The translations under genes were made by a program, and so were the position numbers. A stretch of DNA of 64,000 nucleotides. Origin: Unio delphinus. Its lineage: Eukaryota; Mollusca; Bivalvia; Unionida; Unionidae. The stretch lies in assembly GCA_029339505.1 (NCBI GenBank), contig JAQISU010000123.1, positions 3,208,501 to 3,272,500 of the forward strand. Direction: 5' to 3'. Positions 53,001 to 61,402 of this stretch are shown in pieces (the stretch's first letter is position 1; each line of letters starts with the position of its first letter). Below the pieces are notes generated by a model. It was not told where the DNA came from. It did not search any database and saw only the letters and a program-made list of their open reading frames with translations.

Positions 53001-54038
53001 TCCTCGGGATGCATTTGTGAAGTGTTCTATTATTCGTTCTGCTACACAATTCAGTGAACTAGAATATTTCATAGGAGCTAGTTTTGCGATATCGGGTTTA
53101 TCATTTAACGGATATATCCCATAAACCATTGCTGTTACGGGATAAGATCTTTCGTAGTATGGCTTATCGATTCCGGTTAGAATTCCTGGTTTGGAATCTC
53201 TGCTCACAATGACAGCTTTTTTATTCTTGAGGATTGGTTCAAATTTATCCCTAATAATCCATTTACCATCGACTTCGATAATGAATTTGATTCGGAAAAA
53301 ATGCCGTTTTTCCCCAACACGTGAAATTATCACTGCTGCTTTTTCATCACTCATGGTAGCATCAACAACACCATCAATTCGAAATGTTGACCAACAATAA
53401 GATGCTCCATCACGCTTGAATTCATTAAAACAGTCTCTGATTTTACTAATCATGGCTTTATCAAGAATTGTATTCTTTGGTGTATTAGAAACTATATCGA
53501 GATTGAATTGAGCATCTTTCCAGGGTAATCTCTTGGACGATTTTTTTGGTTTATCGAGATTAAATTTAGGACTAATTTTTAATAATCTCTTAAACTCTTT
53601 CATGTTTCCGTCTATTAAACGTTTTTGGGGTCTATCGAGATTAAATTTAGGACTAATTTTGTTACGTTTTTTTGGTTTATCGAGATTAAATTTAGGACTA
53701 ATTTTTAATAATCTCTTAAACTCTTTCATGTTTCCGTCTCTTGGACGTTTGAGATTAATTTTGTTACGTTTTTTGGGTCTATCGATATTAGATTTAGGAC
53801 TAATTTTTAATAATCTCTTAAACTCTTTCATGTTTCCGTCTCTTGGACGTTTGTTACGTTTTTTGGGTTTATCGAGATTAAATCTAGGATTGAATTTTAA
53901 TAATCTCTTAAACTCTTTCATGTTTCCGTCTATTGGACGTTTTTTGGGTCTATCGAGATTAAATCTAGGATTGATTTTTAATAATCTCTTAAACTCCTTA
54001 TCAGCATTTTTCGAAGGCGTTTTCCTTAATTCCCTCAT
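50083..54038 (-). pseudogene. PolB - SF1 helicase - HNH replication polyprotein (element 3), one frame break
   Basis: Two long frames, 54038-52416 and 52419-50083, overlap by 4 nt; the break lies at an A-run near 52475 whose length differs between copies. N-terminal part: five KEFKRLLK/FNLD repeats, then a conserved region with NKHAW. C-terminal part (778 residues): PolB palm motif A DISACYPGS (25-33), motif B-like KDLGRRIIGKF (175-185), motif C ATDS (279-282); SF1 (Pif1/RecD-like) helicase with GGSGKTT (361-367), WDEIC (433-437), GDHGQ (462-466), IHSSQGLT (628-635), AVSRVR (657-662); and a terminal HNH-like zinc domain (CASC 729-732, VDR, CLEC 768-771). A polymerase, helicase and nuclease in one chain is unusual for Polintons. 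It would copy the linear genome. Confidence 0.85.
51278..51293. repeat. 16-nt palindrome inside the helicase coding region
   Basis: GAAACGCTAGCGTTTC, absent from elements 1 and 2 at this place. On the minus strand it encodes GNASVS between Walker A and the next motif. Confidence 0.85.
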
Positions 54039-54062
54039 GCTATAATTAAAACAAGCATTTAA
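54039..54062. promoter_or_regulatory. Bidirectional promoter between polymerase and zinc-protein genes
   Basis: Same AT-rich block as 12113-12136 (CTATAATTAAAACAAGC then ATTTAA) and 24 bp long. Confidence 0.4.
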
Positions 54063-54473
54063 ATGAAAGATTTTTATATAATGAATCACTGCAAGTGGCT
54101 TATGATTGGATCAATAACCCCGTGTAACAAATCATGCAGAAATGAGTTCTGTGGGTATCATATGCAAAGCTTTCGTCGTGGAAGCCTTGATCCGTTACCT
54201 TGTATTCTATGTGGAGTTGGGGTCAGGGGAAAATCTCAGTTGTGTCTAAATTGCGGTGGTAAGCGATACAGGGAGTTGAAGCGTTATTATGATAAAAGAA
54301 TAAAAAATGGACAATCAATCAGAAATTTTGACCCTGACGCTGACAAAGTCCCTGACGCTGACACTGATAAAGTCAGTATCCTTGACAGAGCCAAGGATAA
54401 AATCATAAGAACTCCTCAAGACTACATCGAAAGATTTATCATTAAACCAAACGATGAATTAGACAAACAATAG
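54063..54473 (+). CDS. Small multi-cysteine zinc protein with acidic tail, intact
   Basis: 136 residues. Cysteine pattern CNKSCRNEFC (residues ~21-30), PCILCG (~47-52) and CLNCGG (~62-67) suggests two zinc-binding units; residues 69-85 are basic (KRYRELKRYYDKRIKNG), and the tail has repeated DxDxDKV units. The start is kept because the alternative Met at 54081 is Ile in element 1. Function unknown; nucleic-acid binding is plausible. Confidence 0.8.
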   Translation: MKDFYIMNHCKWLMIGSITPCNKSCRNEFCGYHMQSFRRGSLDPLPCILCGVGVRGKSQLCLNCGGKRYRELKRYYDKRIKNGQSIRNFDPDADKVPDADTDKVSILDRAKDKIIRTPQDYIERFIIKPNDELDKQ

Positions 54474-54485
54474 TATAATATATAA

Positions 54486-54977
54486 ATGAACCAAGAATTC
54501 AGACCACACCCTGTGATCACAAATTATGAAGCATCCAGTGATGGTGTTGTAAGAAACCGCAGACTGAAGAAACCAGTTGGTGATGTGAATAATCATGGAT
54601 ATTTGATGTTTGGTGCTGGAAAGAAGAAATATTACTGCCATCGTTTCGTGTACGAGTGTTTCCATGGATTGATCGAGGATGATTTTGTTATTGATCATAT
54701 CGATTCTAATCCGAAAAACAATTCTTTATCAAATCTGCAAGCTATCACACAAAGTGAGAATTTGAAAAGAGGAGAGACTGGAAAATGCTCAAAAAAAGCG
54801 AGACCAGTAAAATCTTTGAATACAACAACTAACGAAGAAAAAATATTTCAATCATTATATGAAGCCGGTAGGCACTTCGATATTTGTCCACCCTCAGTAC
54901 GAAAAGTTGCAGAGGGGATTTATCGATCTGCGATTTCAAAAAAGACGGGACAGAAGATTCGATTTAGTTACGTCTAA
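54486..54977 (+). CDS. HNH homing-type endonuclease with NUMOD domains, intact
   Basis: 163 residues. Residues 10-30 (NYEASSDGVVRNRRLKK) resemble NUMOD4, residues 50-90 hold the HNH core (CHRFVYECFHG, VIDHIDSNPKNNSLSNLQ, with the His-Asn-His type residues), and residues 107-145 (SLNTTTNEEKIFQSLYEAGR) resemble NUMOD1, a DNA-binding helix-turn-helix. Such free-standing nucleases occur in phages and giant viruses. Start follows TATATAAATG. It may act as a selfish gene in the element or aid recombination. Confidence 0.85.
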   Translation: MNQEFRPHPVITNYEASSDGVVRNRRLKKPVGDVNNHGYLMFGAGKKKYYCHRFVYECFHGLIEDDFVIDHIDSNPKNNSLSNLQAITQSENLKRGETGKCSKKARPVKSLNTTTNEEKIFQSLYEAGRHFDICPPSVRKVAEGIYRSAISKKTGQKIRFSYV

Positions 54978-55021
54978 TGCGTCATATTTTTCATTTAGAA
55001 ATATATCATTATTATAGAATA

Positions 55022-55378
55022 ATGAATTCTGAAAACATGAATAGCATCATATCCGAGATTTCAAAATTGAAAAGTTGGGATATTGAACTATCAGATGGGT
55101 TAAATCCTAATCAAATCATGTCTGATTTTCAGGATATAGAATGCGGAGTTAACAACAATAAATATATGCTACCAAAGAAGTATGCGCTCATCAAAAGAAT
55201 TCAGAATTCTATTAAGGACTCTCTCGCATTTTCCAGTGACGTAAGTGTGTTCGCTCCGTTGTATACCATCGTAGAACGAATACGAAAAGAATTGGGGTAC
55301 GAATACGAATTGAAAAAGGAGGTTAATTCTAAAGTCAGAAACCTACGGGCGTTAATTCAAGAAAATGAACAATTTTGA
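55022..55378 (+). CDS. Unknown helical protein, 118 residues
   Basis: Starts MNSENMNSIISEISKLK. Mostly charged amphipathic helices with a conserved NNNKYMLPKKYALIK stretch. No family recognised. It closes the early gene group; the ~330-bp intergenic region follows. Confidence 0.75.
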   Translation: MNSENMNSIISEISKLKSWDIELSDGLNPNQIMSDFQDIECGVNNNKYMLPKKYALIKRIQNSIKDSLAFSSDVSVFAPLYTIVERIRKELGYEYELKKEVNSKVRNLRALIQENEQF

Positions 55379-55706
55379 TTGACCATTTATCATTATTTGA
55401 TTGTGACCGTCCCTCATAGAGATTTTAATTTTTTTTTTAGCATTTTTTGATTGTCAATGTCAAAAACAGTGAAAATATTTCACACTGAATAAAAATTGAT
55501 GGACGGTTCAGATTGATCAAAAATAGAATGTTGAAAGTCACATTATTAATTATTTTTATATACAATTATGTGACTTTCAACATCATTGATAGAAGCCGTT
55601 AAAACAACAAAATGATCGTGTCAAAAATCATCTATGACATGTCATTGATGGGAAAAGTGTGGTATTAATTGTTTTGCAATTAAAAAATTGTTTCTGATTT
55701 TAAATA
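55379..55706. promoter_or_regulatory. Early/late intergenic region of element 3
   Basis: Homologous to 13408-13742 with conserved blocks GATGGACGGTTCAGA and ATTATGTGACTTTC, ending TTGTTTCTGATTTTAAATAATG. Confidence 0.4.
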
Positions 55707-56576
55707 ATGGTCAATGAAGCATTAACAACCCGATTGACTCGTGAACGACTGGATGCAATTAAGAGATTTGTACCAATTCGTGACTCTGTACGGAATAAAC
55801 TACAACAACGACATAGTCTTCAGACTGATTTTGCTGCGGGATCTGAAGAATTGTTTAAACCAGTAACCACAGCAACGAAGGAGATAGAGCGTGCTATACT
55901 GGGAGATGATCCTGACGGTAAAAGAAAAGAAGAGGGTCTTATTCCTGTGTTAGAAAAAATAGCAAAAAGAACTAAACAAACAAAAAAATCCTTGCAATCA
56001 CTTCCTCAGGATATATCAACCGCTTCAGAACGAAAATTTAAAGGATTTCAGGAAGAACTAGTTAGTGGACTACCTAAATCAATTATATTTACCGAGAGCG
56101 CTAAACAACAAATTCTCAACGAGGATATAGACAATTTAGGTGAATTCGCTGCTAACAGCTATGATTCACAAGAGAAGTTTTTCACGGACAATTATTCGGA
56201 TTATAGAATGTCACATAATGAATGGGCTGATATAGTGTATGAAATAAATACTGGGAGTTTAGATAGAAGGATGAAGGAATACAGAGACTTCAAGAGAAAA
56301 TTTCAACTCCAAATAAGACAGCCATACGATGAGAAGAAATTTCTGGGGAGTGGTCTAGTTGGAAACGCTAGCGTTTCATGTCCTGGTAGTGTTCTCAGTG
56401 ATATATCACGATTAGAGGTTCTTGTAGGAGGGTTCCGAGCCGGAAATAACTCACCGGAAATAATTAATGAAGCAGCTGATATCTGTAGACGATTATTTCA
56501 GGGTGGTATCATGGATATCAGCACATATCGAGATTTCATTGGCGAGTTAGTGGAAAGTGGGTATCATAGTGACTGA
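55707..56576 (+). CDS. Late protein of unknown function, intact
   Basis: 289 residues. N-terminus MVNEALTTRLTRERLDAIKR with an LFKPVTTATKEIERAI segment, a lysine-rich helical middle, and a highly conserved C-terminus (SVLSDISRLEVLVGGFRAG, DICRRLFQGGIMDISTYRD). In this copy a 16-nt palindrome contributes GNASVS just before the conserved part, where element 1 has unrelated sequence. Its place at the head of the late block suggests a virion or assembly protein. Confidence 0.8.
   Translation: MVNEALTTRLTRERLDAIKRFVPIRDSVRNKLQQRHSLQTDFAAGSEELFKPVTTATKEIERAILGDDPDGKRKEEGLIPVLEKIAKRTKQTKKSLQSLPQDISTASERKFKGFQEELVSGLPKSIIFTESAKQQILNEDIDNLGEFAANSYDSQEKFFTDNYSDYRMSHNEWADIVYEINTGSLDRRMKEYRDFKRKFQLQIRQPYDEKKFLGSGLVGNASVSCPGSVLSDISRLEVLVGGFRAGNNSPEIINEAADICRRLFQGGIMDISTYRDFIGELVESGYHSD
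56362..56377. repeat. 16-nt palindrome inside the late gene
   Basis: GAAACGCTAGCGTTTC, identical to 51278-51293 and encoding the same GNASVS. Confidence 0.85.
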
Positions 56577-56616
56577 ATTGAAAAGTCAATTGAAAAATTG
56601 TTTCTGATTTCAAATA

Positions 56617-57054
56617 ATGATCATACACTACAATCATGATAAACCAACCCCCGTCTACGTAGTTAATTCACGGTTTCCGGTTTATAGAGCATACTACGGA
56701 GATGGTTTAGGCAATAACATTGCAGGGTTATTTGCGAGAATGGCTCCAAAAGTGATGCCGTTGGCTAAACAACTAGGAATGAAAGCCATTGATGTTATTC
56801 GTGATAAGGGTATTAGTGCTGTAGGAGATTTTTCTAGAAAAGCGTTTTCAACTGCGAAGAATAAAATAACATCATTAGTGAGACGAAAAAAGAAACCGGT
56901 ACCATTGCCATCTACAGCGGAAATGCCTGCAAGTGTTAGTAGAATTATAAATAACGCAGTAGATGAAAAATTAGCGTCGATGGCTTTAACCCCCGACCAA
57001 AGCAATATTGCAAATATGATAGCAGGAAGTGGCTTTAAAAAACTACGACGATGA
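56617..57054 (+). CDS. pX-like small virion protein (element 3)
   Basis: 145 residues, closely similar to 14845-15282, with YGDGLGNNIAGLFARMAPKV, an amphipathic region and the basic RRKKKPVP. Preserved in both copies without breaks. Confidence 0.6.
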   Translation: MIIHYNHDKPTPVYVVNSRFPVYRAYYGDGLGNNIAGLFARMAPKVMPLAKQLGMKAIDVIRDKGISAVGDFSRKAFSTAKNKITSLVRRKKKPVPLPSTAEMPASVSRIINNAVDEKLASMALTPDQSNIANMIAGSGFKKLRR

Positions 57055-57061
57055 AAATGGA

Positions 57062-57073
57062 AAATCGCGATTT
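57062..57073. terminator. Palindrome AAATCGCGATTT before the capsid gene
   Basis: Element 1 has AAATCG-TTTA-CGATTT at the same place (15298-15315 region). A similar AAATTG-TAAA-CGATTT follows the capsid gene in both copies (about 16764 and 58508). Confidence 0.5.
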
Positions 57074-57095
57074 AGACTCTGATAAATAGAATAAA

Positions 57096-58505
57096 ATGTT
57101 CAAACAGTCACCTGATCGAGCGTTTGATATAGATGCCCCAGTTCGCAAGGATGATTCTGTACGCGATTATCAATATTACGCCTATCATGCCATAGACTCA
57201 AATAGTCGAGCAAGAATTGAACTTCAAGTCCATGATACCAGTAAATACTTTTTGCCCTGTGAAGCGTTTATTGAAGTAGAAGGAGAACTTGTAACAGCTG
57301 CTGATACTACTGCTGTACCAGCACCGTATCCAGATGGTACTCAAGTCGGTTTTGTCAATAATGGTATCATGGCGTTATTTGAGAGTGCAAAATATCTCAT
57401 TGATGGAAAAGAAATTGAGGCGATCGATCGCGATGTTGATGTGGCTACAACAATAATCGGGTTAGCGAGATATTCCGATGATTATACAAGATCAGCAGGA
57501 CCCTCTATGATGTTTGCAAAAGATGTTACAAATAACGCTGGAGGAAATCAATTTGTTGTAAGACGACCAAAAAAACGTGATAATAGTGATGCTGATGTCG
57601 AGAATATGATTATAAACAACGATGCTAATTTCAATCTAGGAGCTGCAACACGTATTTCAATGTTGCAAGGAGCGCGTAAATCATTTTCATGCGCGATTCC
57701 ACTGCATCATATATTTGGATTCTGTAGAAACGTCCGAAAAGTTATCTACGGGGCGAAGCATACAGTATCGCTTGTACGAAAAAGTGATGATAACGACGCA
57801 ATCTGGAGGATTCCAGCAGATGCTGCAAATCCCAATGCTGATGCTGGTAAAGTCAATTTAACAAAAATATCATTGTGGATGCCAGTGTTGACTCCAGCAA
57901 TCACCGCAGAAGGACGATTACTATCATTTATGGACCAAGGAGGAAAATCATTACTAAGTTGGCTAACCGTGAGTACAGATGTTAAACAATCAAATATCAA
58001 CGGGTTATTCACTTGGAACCTAGCATCAAAACAAGGCGTTTCTGCGCCACGTCATATATTTATTGCGTTACAAGATAACGCACGAGTTGGCGATCAACTC
58101 TCCAGCCATATGATATTTAATCAATTAGGTGTGAAAGACGTCTCACTGAGAATAAACGGCCAGCAGGAACCATCCGAGGATATACAACTTAATTACACCG
58201 AAAATCATATTGCACGAGTTTATCATCGTCTGTTGTCATTTATGGCACGCGACCAAAATGTCGATACTGGTTTGCAAATATCACAGTTGGATTTTAAAAA
58301 TTTATATCCAATCTATTACTTCTCACTGGAACATCTCGATTTGATGAGACAAACTGTTGTTGATATACATTTTAGAGCTAATGTGAGCCGTGGTGTTATT
58401 GCTAATTATAGAGCGGTTGCTGTCATTCTCAGCGACAAATCAATGCTACTTGAAGGTGTTGGTGGAAGAATGAGAGTGGTAGATGCACCAGTGGAAAACA
58501 TGTAA
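57096..58505 (+). CDS. Major capsid protein, double jelly-roll, intact
   Basis: 469 residues. Hallmarks of Polinton/adintovirus capsids: an N-terminal strand region (IELQVHDTSKYFLPCEAFIEV, 41-61), the mid-protein HHIFGFCRNVRKVIYGAKH (204-222) with LVRKSDDNDAIW, then KISLWMPVLTP, and the C-terminal NLYPIYYFSLEHLDLMRQ block (402-419) and AVAVILSDKSML. Forms hexon-like capsomers of the icosahedral shell. Preceded by AT-rich AATAGAATAAAATG. Flanked by hairpins. Confidence 0.88.
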   Translation: MFKQSPDRAFDIDAPVRKDDSVRDYQYYAYHAIDSNSRARIELQVHDTSKYFLPCEAFIEVEGELVTAADTTAVPAPYPDGTQVGFVNNGIMALFESAKYLIDGKEIEAIDRDVDVATTIIGLARYSDDYTRSAGPSMMFAKDVTNNAGGNQFVVRRPKKRDNSDADVENMIINNDANFNLGAATRISMLQGARKSFSCAIPLHHIFGFCRNVRKVIYGAKHTVSLVRKSDDNDAIWRIPADAANPNADAGKVNLTKISLWMPVLTPAITAEGRLLSFMDQGGKSLLSWLTVSTDVKQSNINGLFTWNLASKQGVSAPRHIFIALQDNARVGDQLSSHMIFNQLGVKDVSLRINGQQEPSEDIQLNYTENHIARVYHRLLSFMARDQNVDTGLQISQLDFKNLYPIYYFSLEHLDLMRQTVVDIHFRANVSRGVIANYRAVAVILSDKSMLLEGVGGRMRVVDAPVENM

Positions 58506-58545
58506 TTGAAATTGTAAACGATTTAGAATCAATCAATTATGTATA

Positions 58546-59055
58546 ATGTCATATAGTGTTATTAGTGTTGCGTTAACTCCCGGTCAATTAAAAAAATTGC
58601 AATCGGAATCAGCTAAAAAATGTGGAACCACAATCACGTTGAATCCCAACCAAATGACTGGTGGTGCAAATAAACTATCGCTGACAACTCGTCAGGTGAA
58701 ACATTTCAATGATGCACTAGTAGCAAAAAAGGGTGTTCAGATTACTCTCTCTGCGGCTGCTATCAAACATATGATTAAAACAGGCGGTATATTTCCGTTG
58801 TTAGCTGCGATACCAGCATTGATTGCAGCAGCAGCCCCAGCTGTGGCTAAAGCGGCAGCGTTAGGAGCCGCTGATACTGCAGCAGGAATGGCACTAAAGA
58901 AGGCAACTGGGAAAGGATATAAAAAAAAGGGAAAGGGTCTAAGACTACCAGGAACCCCGTATTCGTGGTACAGCGGAAAGGGTCTAAGACTACCAGGAAC
59001 CCCGTATTCGTGGTACAGCGGAAAGGGTCTAAGACTACCAGGAACGATTTATTAA
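58546..59055 (+). CDS. pVI-like minor capsid protein, intact
   Basis: 169 residues. Residues 1-70 contain two short beta-rich repeats (TPGQLKKLQSES and SLTTRQVKHFNDA, KKGVQITLSAAAIKHM), then a hydrophobic GGIFPLLAAIPALIAAAAP segment and a basic KKATGKGYKKKGKG linker, ending in three GLRLPGTPYSWYSGK units from a 45-bp DNA repeat. This resembles the hydrophobic membrane-active late minor proteins of adintoviruses (adenovirus pVI analogue). Confidence 0.65.
   Translation: MSYSVISVALTPGQLKKLQSESAKKCGTTITLNPNQMTGGANKLSLTTRQVKHFNDALVAKKGVQITLSAAAIKHMIKTGGIFPLLAAIPALIAAAAPAVAKAAALGAADTAAGMALKKATGKGYKKKGKGLRLPGTPYSWYSGKGLRLPGTPYSWYSGKGLRLPGTIY
58932..59046. repeat. 45-bp tandem repeat in the pVI-like gene
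   Basis: Units at 58932, 58977 and 59022 (partial), starting AAAGGGTCTAAGACTACCAG. Also at 17185 and 17230 in element 1, where a neighbouring indel shifts its frame. Confidence 0.9.
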
Positions 59056-59075
59056 TTGAGGAATCAAAGATTCCC

Positions 59076-59506
59076 ATGTCCAATTTTGATTTACTCGATG
59101 CTGATAAAAAAAACTAGCGATTAAAAACTTCAGAGGTGTCTTTATGAAAGATCAATTACCTCATCAACCAAACAGCGTTGAAACCAGAATTATTAATTTA
59201 GATAACAGCACCGGACCTGGAACTCACTGGGTTGCATACGCTATTGATCCACGTGGGATTGTTTATTTCGATTCATATGGATTAACCCCACCAAAAGAGT
59301 TTTTGCGTTATATAAAAACCCTTCCAATGAAGACTTGGTTTTCTACGCTACCAACACAAACGATGATTGACCCACCAATATGTGGCAGCGAAGTATTAAA
59401 TGTCCTTGACGCTATTTCTAACTCCTTGAGTAACCCAAGCGGAAAACCACCACATGTTGTCGTTAATGAATACACTAGTAATCGCTGGAAATCGAAACGA
59501 TTTTAG
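59076..59506 (+). pseudogene. Adenain-like cysteine protease (element 3), frameshift near start
   Basis: Starts MSNFDLLDAD; an expanded A-run at about 59105 shifts the frame. The remainder, open from 59144, keeps His (GTHWVAY), Asp (YFDSYG) and Cys (PPICGSEVL). The C-terminus also differs from element 1 after SNRWK. Confidence 0.8.
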
Positions 59507-59530
59507 AGAGAGAAAGAGTTTTACAATAAC

Positions 59531-60665
59531 ATGATTGATATTTGAGGGAGATCTTTGAAACCCAAACCCGATGGCACTGCACCACCTGATTCTGTCAAGG
59601 ATGTAAAAAAAACTAATCAAAGATGAAGTAGCTGAGACGTTGAACTTAACAAATGTTGATCCTAATGAAATAGTTGTATTTCAAGACAAACAGGGTAAAT
59701 TGAAATCTAGTGATGTGTCGTTGGATGATATTTTAGTTAAACAACAAAACGCAATCGAGAACACCGTTGCGTTATTTTCGGATCAGGGTAAATTGAAAAC
59801 CAGTAATATTTCTCTGGATGATATTTTGGTTAAACAACAAAACGCAATCGAGGATACTATCGCGTTATTTTCCGATCAGGGTAAATTGAAAACTAGTGAT
59901 GTGTCATTGAATGATATTTTAGTTAAACAACAAAACACAATCGAGAATACTATCGCGCTATTTTTCGATCAGGGTAAATTGAAATCCAGTGATGTGTCGT
60001 TGGATGATATTTTAGTTAAACAACAAAACGCAATCGAGAATACTATCGCGCTATTTTCCGATCAGGGTAAACTCAAACCGGGTGTACTCGTTTCGACGAT
60101 TACAGATCGATTAAAAACTCTCAACGATGAGTTAAACAATTCTGTGTTTGTACTAACAACACTTGAATCTAGAATTGAAGAAAACGGAAAACAGTTTTCA
60201 GTTTTTCGTAAAAATATCATCGAGAAATTTATTGGAACCCCGTTGGATAAAATTGAAATAAAACTCCCGGATATTAAAAAATCCATCGATGAGACGAAAA
60301 ACTTCATCGAAGCCGTCAAAGGTGATTTTTCGAGGATGATAACAATCATTGAAAAAACAAAAATTCCTCATGAGAAAACCAACAACGTGGTATACACAAT
60401 CCAACTCGGATCATTTGCGTGGACACCTTCAAACAACAAATTAGATATCACTGCAACCGTTAAGGGTATTTATCGATTAACACTAGTAACACCATTAACT
60501 CAATTTAATATATCATCGTCGAGTTCATCCGGGGTCAACAATACGATTTCAACGATCATCGACAAGGATACAACTGAAAAGTTCACTATAACAGCTACTG
60601 ATAAAAATTTGATTGGGGTTTCAGCAACCTGGTATGTGGAATTCGTAGCGGATTTAAGTAAATAA
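59531..60665 (+). pseudogene. Fibre-like protein with four stalk repeats
   Basis: Codon 5 is TGA (Trp in element 1) and an A-run near 59610 shifts the frame; from 59640 the gene is open for 341 codons. It contains four 31-residue repeats (QGKLKSSDVSLDDILVKQ.. with ALFSD), then a coiled coil (LKTLNDELNNS to IIEKTKIP) and a beta-rich C-terminal head (about 95 residues, rich in Thr/Ser, ending VEFVADLSK). Architecture resembles viral fibres or spikes that bind host cells, with N-terminal anchor, shaft and head. Fibre identity is inference from architecture and position after the protease. Confidence 0.7.
59691..60062. repeat. 93-bp tandem repeat (31 codons), four units
   Basis: CAGGGTAAATTGAAA starts at 59691, 59784, 59877 and 59970, with a related start at 60063. 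Element 1 has a single unit. Confidence 0.93.
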
Positions 60666-60667
60666 CT

Positions 60668-60706
60668 AAATCCTTCGGATTTCACAATTGAAAACGCTAG
60701 TGTTTT
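60668..60706. terminator. Hairpins between fibre and membrane-protein genes
   Basis: AAATCC-TTC-GGATTT (60668-60682) right after the fibre stop, then AAAACGCTAGTGTTTT (60691-60706), a one-base variant of the palindrome at 18641. Confidence 0.5.
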
Positions 60707-60716
60707 TAAAATAAAA

Positions 60717-61262
60717 ATGATTTCATCAACTCAATGTCGCTATGATCAGGTCAGAGAATTTCAGAATAGACTCAAAACCCTCACTGAGGAGTATCAAATA
60801 AAAATAAAAAAATACCGACGAAGAATCACCGCAATTGATGTTATTATATACTCGGTGTCAAGCGTTCTCACTGGCGCCGGAATAATACTTGCATCGGTTA
60901 CAATGATTGCCCCGGTTGTAGTTCCAATTTGCATTTCTGCGGTGGCTACAATCGGGGGTATATCAACCGGGATAGCGAAAAAGATATCATCATGCAGCCA
61001 GAGTAAACTGCAGAATTACTTACTTCAATTTCATATTGCATCAACCGCATATTCGCAGTTATCCCTGATGATATCGTCGTCACTCGATAATACGATTATA
61101 TCAGATAGTGAATTCTCAGCGATGGTCAGTATTTTTGATTCCGCGATATCGAAATTAGAGCGACAACATGAATATAATAACAATGACAACACCGATGGAA
61201 TCAGAAAACACGAACCCAAAAAACAAAATGATCTCAATAATATCAACATTACCAGATTGTGA
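60717..61262 (+). CDS. Two-helix membrane protein (element 3)
   Basis: 181 residues, close to 18667-19209: basic N-terminal coiled coil, two hydrophobic spans at about 42-88 (GAGIILASVTMIAPVVVPIC and following), conserved SSSLDNTIISDSEF. Overlaps the duplicated start region of the next gene. Confidence 0.7.
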   Translation: MISSTQCRYDQVREFQNRLKTLTEEYQIKIKKYRRRITAIDVIIYSVSSVLTGAGIILASVTMIAPVVVPICISAVATIGGISTGIAKKISSCSQSKLQNYLLQFHIASTAYSQLSLMISSSLDNTIISDSEFSAMVSIFDSAISKLERQHEYNNNDNTDGIRKHEPKKQNDLNNINITRL

Positions 61263-61402
61263 GTTCTCAGTGATGGTCAGTATTTATGATTCCTCGATAC
61301 CAAAATTAGAAATAAATCATGAGTATAATAACAATGACAACACCGCAGGAATTACTTCAACGAATAGTGGAGAACACGAACCCAGTACAAACAAGCATGA
61401 TA
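61101..61402. repeat. 151-bp tandem duplication over a gene overlap (element 3)
   Basis: Units at 61101 and 61252 match 19051 and 19202. The units have diverged from each other in both elements, so the duplication predates their split. Confidence 0.8.
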
